Shown piece after piece: positions 51,733-60,711 of a stretch of DNA of 64,000 nt. Position numbers and translations under genes: made by a program. The first letter of the stretch is position 1. The number at the start of each line of letters is the position of its first letter. The DNA comes from Bacillota bacterium (GTDB taxonomy: Bacteria; Bacillota; Clostridia; Acetivibrionales; DSM-1351): NCBI GenBank assembly GCA_023393115.1, contig JAEWMS010000086.1, positions 131,487-195,486 on the forward strand, given 5' to 3'. The notes beneath the pieces were generated by a model that was given only the letters and a program-made list of their open reading frames with translations, did no database searches and had not been told where the DNA came from.

Positions 51733-52452
51733 CTATTTTTGACTGGTATTTGGTGTTTTATCTGTAAATCTGTAACCTATGCCTCTAATAGTTTCAATAA
51801 AGGTAGGATTTTCATCATTATCTTCTATTTTTTGTCTTAAATATCTTATATGAACATCTACCGTCCTTGTTTCACCATAATAGTCAAAACCCCATATTTT
51901 GTCAAGAAGATGTTCCCGGGAAAGTACCTTTCCTTTGTTAATAACCAGCATTTTCAAGAGTTCAAACTCCTTTAGAGGCATTTCAATAAGCCTGTCACCC
52001 TTATAAACTTCTCTTCTTGTACAGTCGATAGTAATATCTGCGTGGGTTATAACATCCAGCTTGGGCTCAACAACAGTATTTATCCTTCTGAAAAGGGCCT
52101 TTATTCTGGCTAACAGTTCCCTCACGCTGAAGGGCTTCGTAATATAATCGTCGGCACCGAGTTCCAGTCCAAGAACCTTATCAAACTCTTCACTTTTGGC
52201 AGTAAGCATAATTATGGGGATACTTTTGGTAACGGTATTCTGACGGAGCTGCCTACATACCTCCAAGCCATCTATGCCGGGGAGCATTATATCAAGAATA
52301 AATAGGGAAGGGACATTTTCCTTACTGTATTCCAATAAATCTTCCCCATTATCAAAAACCGAAACCTTAAAACCGCTAGATTCAAGATTATATTTAATTA
52401 ATTGTTGGATATGCATTTCATCTTCAACAACAAAGATTGATTGTTTAGACAT
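51733..52452 (-). CDS. phoB: Phosphate regulon response regulator, OmpR family
   Basis: 239 residues. Receiver with acidic pair E-D-E (Glu10-Asp11), phospho-acceptor Asp in F-I-L-D-I-M-L-P-G-I-D-G (~Asp54), Thr in M-L-T-A-K and Lys in Y-I-T-K-P-F. The winged helix contains the OmpR signature R-T-V-D-V-H-I-R-Y-L-R-Q-K-I-E. GGAG lies 5 nt before the ATG. Encoded pstB-phoU-phoB-phoR on one strand; expected to bind the TTAACA repeats in the divergent spacer. PhoP is the Bacillus name for the same role. Confidence 0.93.
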   Translation of the reverse strand: MSKQSIFVVEDEMHIQQLIKYNLESSGFKVSVFDNGEDLLEYSKENVPSLFILDIMLPGIDGLEVCRQLRQNTVTKSIPIIMLTAKSEEFDKVLGLELGADDYITKPFSVRELLARIKALFRRINTVVEPKLDVITHADITIDCTRREVYKGDRLIEMPLKEFELLKMLVINKGKVLSREHLLDKIWGFDYYGETRTVDVHIRYLRQKIEDNDENPTFIETIRGIGYRFTDKTPNTSQK

Positions 52453-52465
52453 ATTATCTCCTATC

Positions 52466-53131
52466 TCAGTCTATCTTTCTGGCGAGATGCTCATGGGAGC
52501 CGGTTACATTGAAGACAACCCATTCAGCTATATTTGTTGCATGATCACCGATTCGCTCTAAATACTTTACGATAAACATAAAATCTGTTGCCTGTTCAAC
52601 AGTTTCAGGGTTATTTTTCATAATATTGATAAGCTCAAGAACAATTTTTGAAAATAAATTATCCACTTCATCGTCAGAATCACAAACCTCTTTGGCCAAA
52701 ACTATATCCTGCTTTATATAAGAATCAATGGCCTTTGCTACCATCTTTTTTGCAAGATCGGACATATGTGGGATATCTGTAAGTGGTTTAACATATTTTG
52801 CATCCGCCATTCTTATTGTAAGTTCAGCAATATCTGCAGCATGGTCGGCTATCCGTTCCATATCGGTTATAATCTTCAGAGCGGTGCTAATTGTCCTCAG
52901 GTCTTTTGCCAGTGGTTGCTGCCTGGCAATAAGGTTGATACATATTTTTTCAATTTTTCCTTCGAGTTCATCTACTTCATCATCACTGTAATAAACTTTT
53001 TTTGCCAGATCTATATCCTGCTTTTTTAAAGCCAATATAGAATTTTCTATGGATTGTTCAACCAGTCCGGCCATTTTGACCATCAAATCCTGTAAATATT
53101 CCAATTCCTTATCAAATGAATGTCTGACCAT
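52466..53131 (-). CDS. phoU: Phosphate signalling complex protein PhoU
   Basis: 221 residues from MVRHSFDKELEYLQDL, two three-helix bundles with the paired metal-binding patterns Y-S-D-D-E-V-D-E-L-E and C-D-S-D-D-E-V-D-N-L-F, and the PhoU box M-E-R-I-A-D-H-A and L-E-R-I-G-D-H-A-T-N. It couples the Pst transporter to PhoR, damping the response when phosphate is plentiful. The ATG at 53131 has GGAGG 5 nt upstream; earlier in-frame Mets (to 53179) do not. It lies between pstB and phoB. Confidence 0.96.
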   Translation of the reverse strand: MVRHSFDKELEYLQDLMVKMAGLVEQSIENSILALKKQDIDLAKKVYYSDDEVDELEGKIEKICINLIARQQPLAKDLRTISTALKIITDMERIADHAADIAELTIRMADAKYVKPLTDIPHMSDLAKKMVAKAIDSYIKQDIVLAKEVCDSDDEVDNLFSKIVLELINIMKNNPETVEQATDFMFIVKYLERIGDHATNIAEWVVFNVTGSHEHLARKID

Positions 53132-53196
53132 ATTAACCTCCATAAGTCGTTTTACGGCTTTGAGCCGCATAGCGGCCACAAATTGTAATGAAACCT

Positions 53197-53955
53197 TTAA
53201 CCAAATCTTCCTGTTATATAATCTTCAGTTCTTTTATCCTTCGGGTTGCTGAACAGTTGATCTGTATCACCGAACTCAACTATTTCGCCGTGGAGAAAAA
53301 ACGCAGTCAAATCTGATATTCTGGCTGCCTGCTGCATATTGTGTGTGACTATTACTATTGTATATTTTTGCTTTAATTCTTCTATTAAATCCTCGATTTT
53401 AAGAGTCGATATAGGGTCAAGGGCTGAAGTTGGTTCGTCCATTAGTACAACCTCAGGTTCCACAGCTAAAACCCTTGCTATACATAATCGCTGCTGCTGG
53501 CCTCCCGAAAGTCCCAAAGCATTTTGTTTCAGCCTGTCCTTTACTTCATCCCAAAGAGCACTGTTTTTTAGACTATTTTCAACAATGTCGTCCAGTTTGG
53601 CTTTGGATTTTATTCCGTGGATTCTGGGTCCGTAAGCAATGTTGTCATATATGGACATGGGGAATGGATTGGGCTTTTGAAAAACCATTCCGACATTTTT
53701 TCTCAACTCAACTATATCATACTCTTTATAAACATTCAAACCATCGAAATAGACCTCACCGGTTATTTTTACGTTTGATACTAAATCGTTCATTCTATTC
53801 AGTGTCTTTAAAAAAGTGGATTTTCCGCAACCGGAGGGACCGATAAAAGCTGTGACCTGATTGCTGGGAATTTCGATTGAGACATCCTTTAATGCATGGA
53901 GTTCTCCATAAAATAAATTTAAGTTTTTGGTTGTTATTCTAAGATTATTTGTCAT
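53197..53955 (-). CDS. pstB: Phosphate ABC transporter ATPase PstB
   Basis: 252 residues. Walker A G-P-S-G-C-G-K-S-T (~38-46), Q-loop V-F-Q-K-P-N-P-F-P-M-S of the PstB type, signature L-S-G-G-Q-Q-Q-R, Walker B V-V-L-M-D-E-P-T and switch His in V-T-H-N. It energises PstC/PstA, which are encoded divergently, not in the same operon. GAGG lies 9 nt before the ATG. First gene of pstB-phoU-phoB-phoR. Confidence 0.97.
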   Translation of the reverse strand: MTNNLRITTKNLNLFYGELHALKDVSIEIPSNQVTAFIGPSGCGKSTFLKTLNRMNDLVSNVKITGEVYFDGLNVYKEYDIVELRKNVGMVFQKPNPFPMSIYDNIAYGPRIHGIKSKAKLDDIVENSLKNSALWDEVKDRLKQNALGLSGGQQQRLCIARVLAVEPEVVLMDEPTSALDPISTLKIEDLIEELKQKYTIVIVTHNMQQAARISDLTAFFLHGEIVEFGDTDQLFSNPKDKRTEDYITGRFG

Positions 53956-54032
53956 AACAGTAATCCTCTATCCATTATTTATTAGGTAATTTAATCATAA
54001 CAACACATTTTTAAAGAAGATTTAATTCCATG

Positions 54033-54266
54033 TTAACTTACTGTTAACATGTTGACTTGATGTTAATAATAAAATGAGTTTTTAAGGCTTATTTTTTATT
54101 ATCTTCATTAAATAATAAATTAATCTTGATATTAACTATTTATTTTTGCACAATAATTTATTAATGTTTGGCTAACAATAAATTTTAACAGATTCTTAAC
54201 TTAACATTTTATTAACATGAGCTTAACAGCAGTTTACTTTTTGCTTTTTTTTATTAGTGTTATTAT
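54033..54266 (+). promoter_or_regulatory. Pho box arrays in the pstB/pstC divergent spacer
   Basis: Array 1: TTAACT (54033), TTAACA (54044), TTGACT (54052), TTAATA (54063). Array 2: TTAACA (54185), TTAACT (54196), TTAACA (54201), TTAACA (54212), TTAACA (54223). Within each array most repeats step by exactly 11 bp, the pattern bound by PhoP/PhoB-type regulators. Array 2 is followed by TATTAT (54261-54266), a likely -10 for pstC; array 1 is nearer pstB and is partly self-complementary (GTTAAC), so it could serve the minus strand. Confidence 0.8.
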
Positions 54267-54320
54267 GAAGTTGTAAATCAGGTATATATTTATGAGCAAA
54301 ATGGAGGCAGGAACATATAT

Positions 54321-55253
54321 ATGACACATACAGCAAATATCACAAAAGACAGGCAAATGGCCAACAGGCGTATAAAAAGAATGAAAATCTCCAATGTTGT
54401 AGCCAGAAATATATTCTTCTTATTTGCAATAATAACGATACTAACAACCTTGGGAATAATATTCTCTTTGCTCAGGGATTCCGTCGGTTTTTTTGCTGAG
54501 ATACCCATAAAGGACTTCCTTTTTGGAAAGGTTTGGACACCTCTGTTCAGTGATCCTGAGTTCGGAGTTCTTCCCCTTGTAAGCGGAACTGTTTTGATTA
54601 CATTAATTTCAGCAGTTATATCTATACCTATTGGCCTGTTTACTGCAATTTATCTTAGTGAATATGCAAACAAAAAGGTAAGGAAGGTTATTAAGCCCAT
54701 ACTTGAAGTTCTTGCAGGAATACCTTCCATTGTATTCGGATACTTTGCTCTAACAACAATTACACCTTTCTTAAAAAATGTACTTCCTCAAACAGAGATT
54801 TTTAATGCTTTGAGTGCAAGTTTAGCAGTTGGCGTCATGACAATACCGCTGGTCTCTTCACTAAGTGAGGATGCTTTAAGGGCGGTTCCTGACAGCTTGC
54901 GTCAGGGAGCCCTGGCATTAGGTTCAACTAAAATGGAGACATCTTTAAAAGTTGTTGTTCCTGCCGCAATTTCGGGAATATCTGCATCATTCGTTCTGGC
55001 AATTTCCAGAGCAATAGGGGAGACTATGATTGTGACAATTGCTGCCGGAGCGAGACCAAACCTTACTTTTAATCCCCTTGAAAGTGTACAGACCATGACG
55101 TCTTTTATTGTACAGGCTAGTCAGGGGGATAATCCTCACGGAACCGTGGGATACTATTCACTTTTTGCCGTCGGTCTGCTGCTATTCTTGATCACATTGG
55201 GACTCAATATCCTTTCGCATCACATGGTGGATAAGTACAGAAAGGAATATTAA
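54321..55253 (+). CDS. pstC: Phosphate ABC permease PstC
   Basis: 310 residues, six membrane helices after a basic N-terminus. PstC features: F-G-V-L-P-L-V-S-G-T after the first loop, E-V-L-A-G-I-P-S-I-V-F-G-Y, and the EAA region P-D-S-L-R-Q-G-A-L-A-L-G. AGGA lies 8 nt before the ATG. With PstA it forms the high-affinity phosphate channel. First gene of pstC-pstA-pstS and directly downstream of the Pho boxes. Confidence 0.96.
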   Translation: MTHTANITKDRQMANRRIKRMKISNVVARNIFFLFAIITILTTLGIIFSLLRDSVGFFAEIPIKDFLFGKVWTPLFSDPEFGVLPLVSGTVLITLISAVISIPIGLFTAIYLSEYANKKVRKVIKPILEVLAGIPSIVFGYFALTTITPFLKNVLPQTEIFNALSASLAVGVMTIPLVSSLSEDALRAVPDSLRQGALALGSTKMETSLKVVVPAAISGISASFVLAISRAIGETMIVTIAAGARPNLTFNPLESVQTMTSFIVQASQGDNPHGTVGYYSLFAVGLLLFLITLGLNILSHHMVDKYRKEY

Positions 55254-55300
55254 AAAGGCAGTGAATAGCCATGAATTATATAGCAAGATGGAGGTTTTAC

Positions 55301-56155
55301 ATGAATCATATAAAATATAGAAAACTTAAAAATTCAATATTCCATGGTGTAATTTTCTGTGTTACATTGATTGGTATTATTGTATTGGCTATACTTCTGA
55401 TCGATATTATAAGAAGGGGAGTACCCTTTATAACGAAGACCTTTTTTACAAACTTTCCATCAAGATTTCCAAAAAAAGCCGGCATACTTCCCGGTATTGT
55501 AGGAAGTGTAAACATTATTCTTCTGACAATAGTTTTTTCGGTACCTGTAGGATTAGGTACAGCCATATATCTTGAAGAATACGCAAAAAACAACAGATTG
55601 ACTAAATTTATAAAAATCAACATATCGAACCTTTCTGGAACTCCTTCAATTGTGTACGGTTTGCTTGGTCTGGCGGTATTTGTCAGAACTTTGGGCCTCG
55701 GGAAGAGTATCTTATCAGGTGCACTTACGATGTCACTGGTTGTACTTCCAATAGTTATTGTATCTTCACAGGAGGCAATCAAGGCAGTACCACAGTACTT
55801 AAGACACGGTTCCTACGCTCTTGGAGCTACAAAATGGCAGACTATCAGAAAAATTGTAATACCTTCTGCATTGCCGGGAATCTTTACAGGAGTTATTCTC
55901 TCAGTGTCCAGAGCGTTGGGTGAAAGTGCTCCCCTACTGATGGTAGGAGCTGCAACATATGTTTCAAAGCTTCCGGACAATGTATTCTCGGTGTTTACAG
56001 CCCTTCCACTGCAAATATACTACTGGATGGGTCTTCCAAAGGCAGAGTTCAAGGATCTTGCTGCAGCAGGTATCATCGTACTTTTAGCAATACTCCTCAC
56101 AACAAACGCCATTGCCATTGTATTAAGAAACAAATATCAGAAAACAATAGAATAG
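55301..56155 (+). CDS. pstA: Phosphate ABC permease PstA
   Basis: 284 residues from MNHIKYRKLKNSIFHG. Six membrane helices; G-I-L-P-G-I-V-G-S, N-L-S-G-T-P-S-I-V-Y-G-L-L-G and the EAA region P-Q-Y-L-R-H-G-S-Y-A-L-G-A-T are PstA hallmarks. GGAGG is 6 nt before the ATG at 55301; the open frame reaches back to an ATG at 55271 without an RBS. 47 bp after pstC. Confidence 0.96.
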   Translation: MNHIKYRKLKNSIFHGVIFCVTLIGIIVLAILLIDIIRRGVPFITKTFFTNFPSRFPKKAGILPGIVGSVNIILLTIVFSVPVGLGTAIYLEEYAKNNRLTKFIKINISNLSGTPSIVYGLLGLAVFVRTLGLGKSILSGALTMSLVVLPIVIVSSQEAIKAVPQYLRHGSYALGATKWQTIRKIVIPSALPGIFTGVILSVSRALGESAPLLMVGAATYVSKLPDNVFSVFTALPLQIYYWMGLPKAEFKDLAAAGIIVLLAILLTTNAIAIVLRNKYQKTIE

Positions 56156-56186
56156 ATATAGTATATAATCTTATTATTTCTAGGGT

Positions 56187-56233
56187 AAGAGGCACGGCAT
56201 CACTGCGCTAAAGCAGTTGATACTGTGTCTCTT
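56187..56233 (+). terminator. Large stem-loop between pstA and pstS
   Basis: AAGAGGCAC (56187-56195) pairs with GTGTCTCTT (56225-56233); the interior ATCACTGC/GCAGTTGAT extends it to a 6-nt loop. CAGTTTTC follows. It probably ends most pstCA transcripts before the separate pstS promoter. Confidence 0.7.
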
Positions 56234-56260
56234 CAGTTTTCATCCACTACGTAAGGAATG

Positions 56261-56334
56261 TTAATCTTTCTTAATAACTAATTAACAATAGTTAACCTGA
56301 ACCCAATATTCTCTTTAAAAACCCATAATATAAT
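56261..56334 (+). promoter_or_regulatory. Pho box and promoter for pstS
   Basis: TTAATC (56261), TTAATA (56271), TTAACA (56282), TTAACC (56292) step by 10-11 bp, then a perfect TATAAT at 56329-56334. No good -35 hexamer stands at the right distance, as expected for an activated promoter. Confidence 0.7.
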
Positions 56335-56424
56335 GAAGTTGTGGCAAATAGATAGTACTTAAAAATAATAGAAGTCAATTTGTCTAGAAATAATAAAAAT
56401 GAATAATAATTTGGAGGTTCCGAA

Positions 56425-57402
56425 ATGAAGAATTCCGCGATTTTAAAAAGAATGACTTCCTTGGCTTTGGGAGTAGCATTAACAGTAACATTAGCTGCAT
56501 GTGGCAGTAATGCCGACAGTGGGACTGGAAGCGCTGAAGGAAAGAATACAACCAGTACAGCCAACACAGGTGAAAAGCTTAACGGGAATATTGTAATTGA
56601 TGGTTCAAGTACCGTTTATCCCATTACAATGGCGGTTGCAGAAGAATTTAAAAATGAACAGCCCGGAGTAGAGGTCTCAGTTGCAATGTCCGGAACCGGC
56701 GGAGGAATGAAAAAGTTTACTGCCGGAGAAATTGATATATGTGACGCATCAAGAACAATTAAACAGGAAGAAATAGATAAGGCTAAAGCAAACGGAATTG
56801 AATATGTTGAACTTGAAGTAGCATATGATGGAATTTCAGTGGTGGTAAACAAGGATAATACATGGGCAGATTCAATTACTGTTGAAGAACTTAATAAAAT
56901 TTGGGCTAAGGATAGTACCGTTAAGACCTGGAAAGATGTTAACTCAGCATGGCCTGATGAACCGATAAAGCTATACGGTCCTGGAACTGACTCTGGTACA
57001 TTTGAGTTCTTTACAGAAGCCATCAATAAAAAAGCAAAGGAATCAAGAACAGATTTTACTCCAAGTGAAGATGATAACGTATTGGTACAGGGTATTGCAG
57101 GTGATAAAAATGCACTAGGATACTTTGGGTTTGCTTATTACGAGGAAAATACTGACAAGCTAAAGGTACTTAAGATTGATGCAGGAAAAGGTCCCATTGA
57201 GCCAACATTCAACACAATTAAGGATAAATCTTATGCTCCACTATCAAGACCACTTTATATTTATATAAATAAAGCAAAATTAAATGAACCCCAGGTTAAG
57301 AAATTTGTGGAATTTTATCTTGATAATGCAGCTGACCTGACAAAGGAAGTTGGATATATACCTTTGGAAAACTATGATACCGAAAGAGCAAAAATAAAGT
57401 AA
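56425..57402 (+). CDS. pstS: Phosphate-binding lipoprotein PstS
   Basis: 325 residues. Lipobox L-A-A-C (Cys26), Gly/Ser/Thr linker, then the phosphate-binding fold with I-D-G-S-S-T-V-Y-P-I-T, S-G-T-G-G-G-M-K-K-F, D-A-S-R and G-P-G-T-D-S-G-T-F-E-F-F, all phosphate-contacting segments of PstS. TTGGAGG precedes the ATG. It is last in pstC-pstA-pstS, whereas most operons have it first. Having its own promoter allows the higher dosage a binding protein needs. Confidence 0.97.
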   Translation: MKNSAILKRMTSLALGVALTVTLAACGSNADSGTGSAEGKNTTSTANTGEKLNGNIVIDGSSTVYPITMAVAEEFKNEQPGVEVSVAMSGTGGGMKKFTAGEIDICDASRTIKQEEIDKAKANGIEYVELEVAYDGISVVVNKDNTWADSITVEELNKIWAKDSTVKTWKDVNSAWPDEPIKLYGPGTDSGTFEFFTEAINKKAKESRTDFTPSEDDNVLVQGIAGDKNALGYFGFAYYEENTDKLKVLKIDAGKGPIEPTFNTIKDKSYAPLSRPLYIYINKAKLNEPQVKKFVEFYLDNAADLTKEVGYIPLENYDTERAKIK

Positions 57403-57414
57403 ATTAACATTCAA

Positions 57415-57451
57415 AAAACGCCTCGTTCCTTTAGTAGGAACGGGGCGTTTT
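57415..57451. terminator. Bidirectional terminator pstS/cheW
   Basis: A 16-bp stem, AAAACGCCTCGTTCCT (57415-57430) with 57436-57451 (one wobble), 5-nt loop, A- and T-runs on both flanks. Confidence 0.95.
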
Positions 57452-57467
57452 GATTTTATTTCAGCAT

Positions 57468-57884
57468 TTATTTCTCAAAAAGCTTCTCGAGGTCAAGAAT
57501 CAGGACTATTTTGCCATCTCTCTCAACAACTCCGCTGAAGAACTTGCCTGAAAGACCTGAAATCAGTTCTGGAGCAGGTTTTATGTCGGAATCTTCTGCA
57601 GTGAAAATCTCGAACACTTCGTCTACCAGAAGACCGACCATGGATTCGTGATTTAAAATAATAATACGGGTATTTTCGTCAAAATCAATTGGCTGATATC
57701 CGAATTTTTTTCTTAGGTTAAACACTGTGTGTACCTTACCCCTGAGGTTAATCAACCCTTCAATATAAACAGGTGTATCAGGTACTTTGTATATATCGCT
57801 AACCTTTTCAATAATATTTACATGATTGATACTAATGGCAAAAATCTCATTATTAACTTTAAACAAAACCAATTGTGTTGACAT
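57468..57884 (-). CDS. cheW: CheW-domain chemotaxis adaptor
   Basis: 138 residues from MSTQLVLFKVNNEIFAISI, a single CheW domain with V-P-D-T-P-V-Y-I-E-G-L-I-N-L-R-G and V-G-L-L-V-D-E-V. CheW links receptors to CheA. No cheA or cheY is nearby, so this is an isolated adaptor gene; a partner could be the cytosolic MCP-like hydrogenase sensor at 19.4-21.3 kb, though nothing shows this directly. GGGGGG lies 8 nt before the ATG at 57884. Confidence 0.9.
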   Translation of the reverse strand: MSTQLVLFKVNNEIFAISINHVNIIEKVSDIYKVPDTPVYIEGLINLRGKVHTVFNLRKKFGYQPIDFDENTRIIILNHESMVGLLVDEVFEIFTAEDSDIKPAPELISGLSGKFFSGVVERDGKIVLILDLEKLFEK

Positions 57885-57985
57885 CAGTAATACCCCCCTA
57901 GTCACCTTTTTAAATACATTATATCAGCGGAAGAAATTTTCGGCAATTATTTTTGGTGACTTCTGTAATAAAATGCAGATTGTTG

Positions 57986-59188
57986 TTAGCTTCTGTAACT
58001 TCCGTTAATTTTTACATAGTCATATGAAAAATCACAGGTCCACATCCTGTCAGATACCTTACCTTTTTTTAGATTGATTTTAATTGCGATTTCTTTTTGC
58101 TTTAGTAGCTGCTTTGCTGCTGCTTCATCAAAATCTACCGCAGCACCGTTTCTGCAAACCAGAACATTTCCAATTTGAATGTCGGTGAGATTGGGGTCAA
58201 AGGAGGCACCGGAATATCCGACTGCTGTAATTATCCTGCCCCAGTTGGCATCCTCACCGAAAATAGCTGTTTTTACCAAGGGGGATTTTGCTACCGAGCA
58301 AATTACTTTATAGGCATCTTCCTCATCAGCAGCACCGTCAACCGTAATTTCCACAAGTTTTGTGGCTCCTTCTCCGTCCTTGGCTATAAGTCTCGCAAGG
58401 TAAGTACAGACAAACATCAGAGCATCTACAAATTTCGAATATTCATAGTCATCCTTAACGATGGCGTCATTATCGGCAAACCCATTAGCCAGGACAAAAA
58501 CTGAATCGCATACACTTGTATCACCATCAACAGAGACCCTGTTAAAGGTAGATTTGACACAGGCTTTTAATGCTTTATCCAACAAACTTCTAGATATATT
58601 TGCATCAGTAGTTATTATACCTATCATCGTCGCCATATTTGGATGAATCATTCCGGAGCCTTTAGCCATTCCGCCGATTCTAACGGTTTCTCCCTGTATT
58701 TCTATTTCAACTGCGATTTCTTTCTTTAATAAATCTGTTGTCATGATTGCTTCTTCAGCATCCGAACTGCCATCCTTACTTAAAACATTAACAGCAGATC
58801 TGATTCCCGATCTGACAGAAGGCATATTTAATTTAGTACCTATAACGCCTGTTGAGTTAACCAGAATATCTTCGGGTTCACATTGGAGCAGTTCTGCAGT
58901 AAGTACAGTCATTTCCTTGGCATCCTTATAGCCTGTTTCTCCAACACAGGCATTAGCGTTACCGCTGTTAATTACAATTGCTCTTGCTATTCCGTTTTTT
59001 ATATGTTCCATTGATAACTGAAGAGAGTGTCCTTTAACAACATTGGTAGTAAATACTCCAGAAGCAACCGCATTATCTTCAGAGCAGACAATAGCAAGGT
59101 CTTTATTATTATTCTTCTTGATTCCACAAGCTACACCGGCAGCTGTAAATCCTTTTGGAGCTGTTACTCCACCTTCAATAACATTCAT
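57986..59188 (-). CDS. argJ: Bifunctional ornithine acetyltransferase / N-acetylglutamate synthase
   Basis: 400 residues from MNVIEGGVTAPKGF (GGAG 6 nt upstream; the ATG at 59209 lies before that RBS). ArgJ is an autoprocessing enzyme: K-G-S-G-M-I-H-P-N-M-A-T-M supplies the cleavage site between Ala and the nucleophile Thr187. It moves the acetyl group from N-acetylornithine to glutamate, recycling acetyl groups in arginine synthesis. No other arg gene is in the window, so it is separated from argCBD. A short inverted repeat (ATAACGA 59264-59270 with 59287-59293) lies upstream; the 351-bp spacer to the next gene shows no other clear site. Confidence 0.95.
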   Translation of the reverse strand: MNVIEGGVTAPKGFTAAGVACGIKKNNNKDLAIVCSEDNAVASGVFTTNVVKGHSLQLSMEHIKNGIARAIVINSGNANACVGETGYKDAKEMTVLTAELLQCEPEDILVNSTGVIGTKLNMPSVRSGIRSAVNVLSKDGSSDAEEAIMTTDLLKKEIAVEIEIQGETVRIGGMAKGSGMIHPNMATMIGIITTDANISRSLLDKALKACVKSTFNRVSVDGDTSVCDSVFVLANGFADNDAIVKDDYEYSKFVDALMFVCTYLARLIAKDGEGATKLVEITVDGAADEEDAYKVICSVAKSPLVKTAIFGEDANWGRIITAVGYSGASFDPNLTDIQIGNVLVCRNGAAVDFDEAAAKQLLKQKEIAIKINLKKGKVSDRMWTCDFSYDYVKINGSYRS

Positions 59189-59539
59189 ATTTATCTCCAT
59201 TTCCGGCATGGGTGGGATAAATCTTAATTCATTGCCCGTGCCAATTTTATTTAAACCAACATATAACGAGTCTATAATAACCTATTCGTTATAATGAACT
59301 CACAAGTAAAGTAATACTTTATCAAACTAAACTTGAAAAGCTTTTATTTGTAAGTAATTATACATAAATATGACAAATGAATCAATTAAAATTAGCATGT
59401 TCATAATGCCGGACATATATTCAGGTAAAATAAATAAAACAACTCAAATTGACTGGCATTACTATATATAATATACTTGTGGTTGGTTGAATTACTTATT
59501 TATTTGTATTTGTACAACATAGCACTGGGGGCATTTATT

Positions 59540-60193
59540 ATGGATTTTAACGCAGTAATATTTGATTTGGATGGAACACTTATTGACTCACTTGAGGATT
59601 TGGCAGACAGTGCCAATGAAGCACTTACAAAATACGGCTATAGCAGTCATCCCACAGCTGCATATAAGAAATTTATCGGTAATGGTGTAAGACAGCTGAT
59701 TAAAAATGCAGCTCCAACAGATACGCCTGACTCGGTGCTTGAAAATATACTGGCTGAATACAGAATTATTTATAGTAGAAATTACATCAATAAAACAAGA
59801 CCATATGATAATACGGTGAAAATGCTTAGCAGCCTCAGGGAACTAGGGCTCAAAATGGGTGTTTGTTCAAATAAACCTCAAAAGCCAACAATTGAAATAG
59901 TAGAAAAGATTCTCGGAGCCGACTATTTTCAGGTGGTATTCGGGGAGAGGGAAGGAATACCAAGAAAACCTGACCCGGCAGCATTGCTTGAAGCGGCTGA
60001 GCTGATGGGTGCCAGTCCTTCGGAAGTTATTTATCTTGGTGACTCGGGCGGAGATATGGAAGCTGCAAGAAAAGCTGGAATGTATGCCGCCGGAGCATTA
60101 TGGGGCTTCAGAAGCAGGGAAGAACTGGAGGAATATGGTGCTCAGGTTTTACTTTCCAAACCTATGGACCTGATTGATTTTATCCGGCGGTAA
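59540..60193 (+). CDS. HAD hydrolase, phosphoglycolate phosphatase-like
   Basis: 217 residues from MDFNAVIFDLDGTLIDS. HAD motifs: nucleophile Asp in F-D-L-D-G-T-L, Ser/Thr motif in G-V-C-S-N-K-P, Lys in R-K-P-D-P-A, and L-G-D-S-G-G-D-M-E-A-A-R. The helical cap (~18-80) is that of the Gph/PGMB-like subgroup. It probably removes phosphate from phosphoglycolate or another small sugar phosphate; specificity cannot be read. GGGGG lies 8 nt before the ATG at 59540. The longer frame from 59477 adds an unlikely hydrophobic lead. Confidence 0.85.
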   Translation: MDFNAVIFDLDGTLIDSLEDLADSANEALTKYGYSSHPTAAYKKFIGNGVRQLIKNAAPTDTPDSVLENILAEYRIIYSRNYINKTRPYDNTVKMLSSLRELGLKMGVCSNKPQKPTIEIVEKILGADYFQVVFGEREGIPRKPDPAALLEAAELMGASPSEVIYLGDSGGDMEAARKAGMYAAGALWGFRSREELEEYGAQVLLSKPMDLIDFIRR

Positions 60194-60319
60194 AGTGTGT
60201 TTACAGGCAGTATAGTTAACTGACGGAACGGCTATAATTAGCATAGTAGTATCTTAATGAATCGCGAGATACTGGTAAACAGCCAGATTGTAGCAGTGCT
60301 TATATTATCTAAATGACGC

Positions 60320-60349
60320 TTGACATGATATTACAGGATTGTATATAAT
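60320..60349 (+). promoter_or_regulatory. Consensus promoter for the alaS leader
   Basis: TTGACA (60320-60325), an 18-bp spacer and TATAAT (60344-60349), both perfect. Transcription should start near 60356. Confidence 0.85.
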
Positions 60350-60355
60350 TTTTTG

Positions 60356-60627
60356 TGAATGGCAATGAAGGAAAGAAGTAGTGTTATACTTGAGGTTTCA
60401 GAGAGGGAGCGGCTGGTGAGAGCTCTTACCGGGTATATGGTGAAGCAGTTCCTGAGCTTTCTGTCGGTAAAAAGACAGGACGTATAAACGGCGTTAACGT
60501 TAATCTAAGAGCCCCGATCAGGGGAATTAGGGTGGTACCGCGTGAGAATGTCTCTCGTCCCTTTTAAATCAATTACTATTTACAGTATAGCAATTGACTT
60601 TGGGATGGGGGTTTTTTTATTGTTTAG
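60356..60627 (+). promoter_or_regulatory. T-box riboswitch leader of alaS
   Basis: Stem I apical elements AGAGAGGGAGCGGCTGGTGAGAG (about 60399-60421) and CCTGAGC, then the conserved T-box block AATTAGGGTGGTACCGCG (60525-60542). The terminator pairs CGTCCC with GGGATG and TCAATT with AATTGA (60557-60607), followed by a run of seven T. I could not fix the alanine specifier codon. Read-through should increase when tRNA-Ala is uncharged. Confidence 0.93.
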
Positions 60628-60711
60628 GAGTATAAATTTTTTGTTGTATAGGAAACGATAATTTTTCCGATCATAATTTTATCGCTGCATTGCAGCGGAA
60701 TGGAGGATTAG

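Noticed and set aside
59449..59472. Promoter TTGACT/TATAAT before the HAD phosphatase
   Set aside because: The spacer is only 12 bp, too short for a standard promoter.
60400..60470. Alanine specifier codon at GCA or GCT near 60445-60460
   Set aside because: These triplets fall in the conserved Stem I apical segment also seen in the gltX leader, so they are not reliable specifiers.
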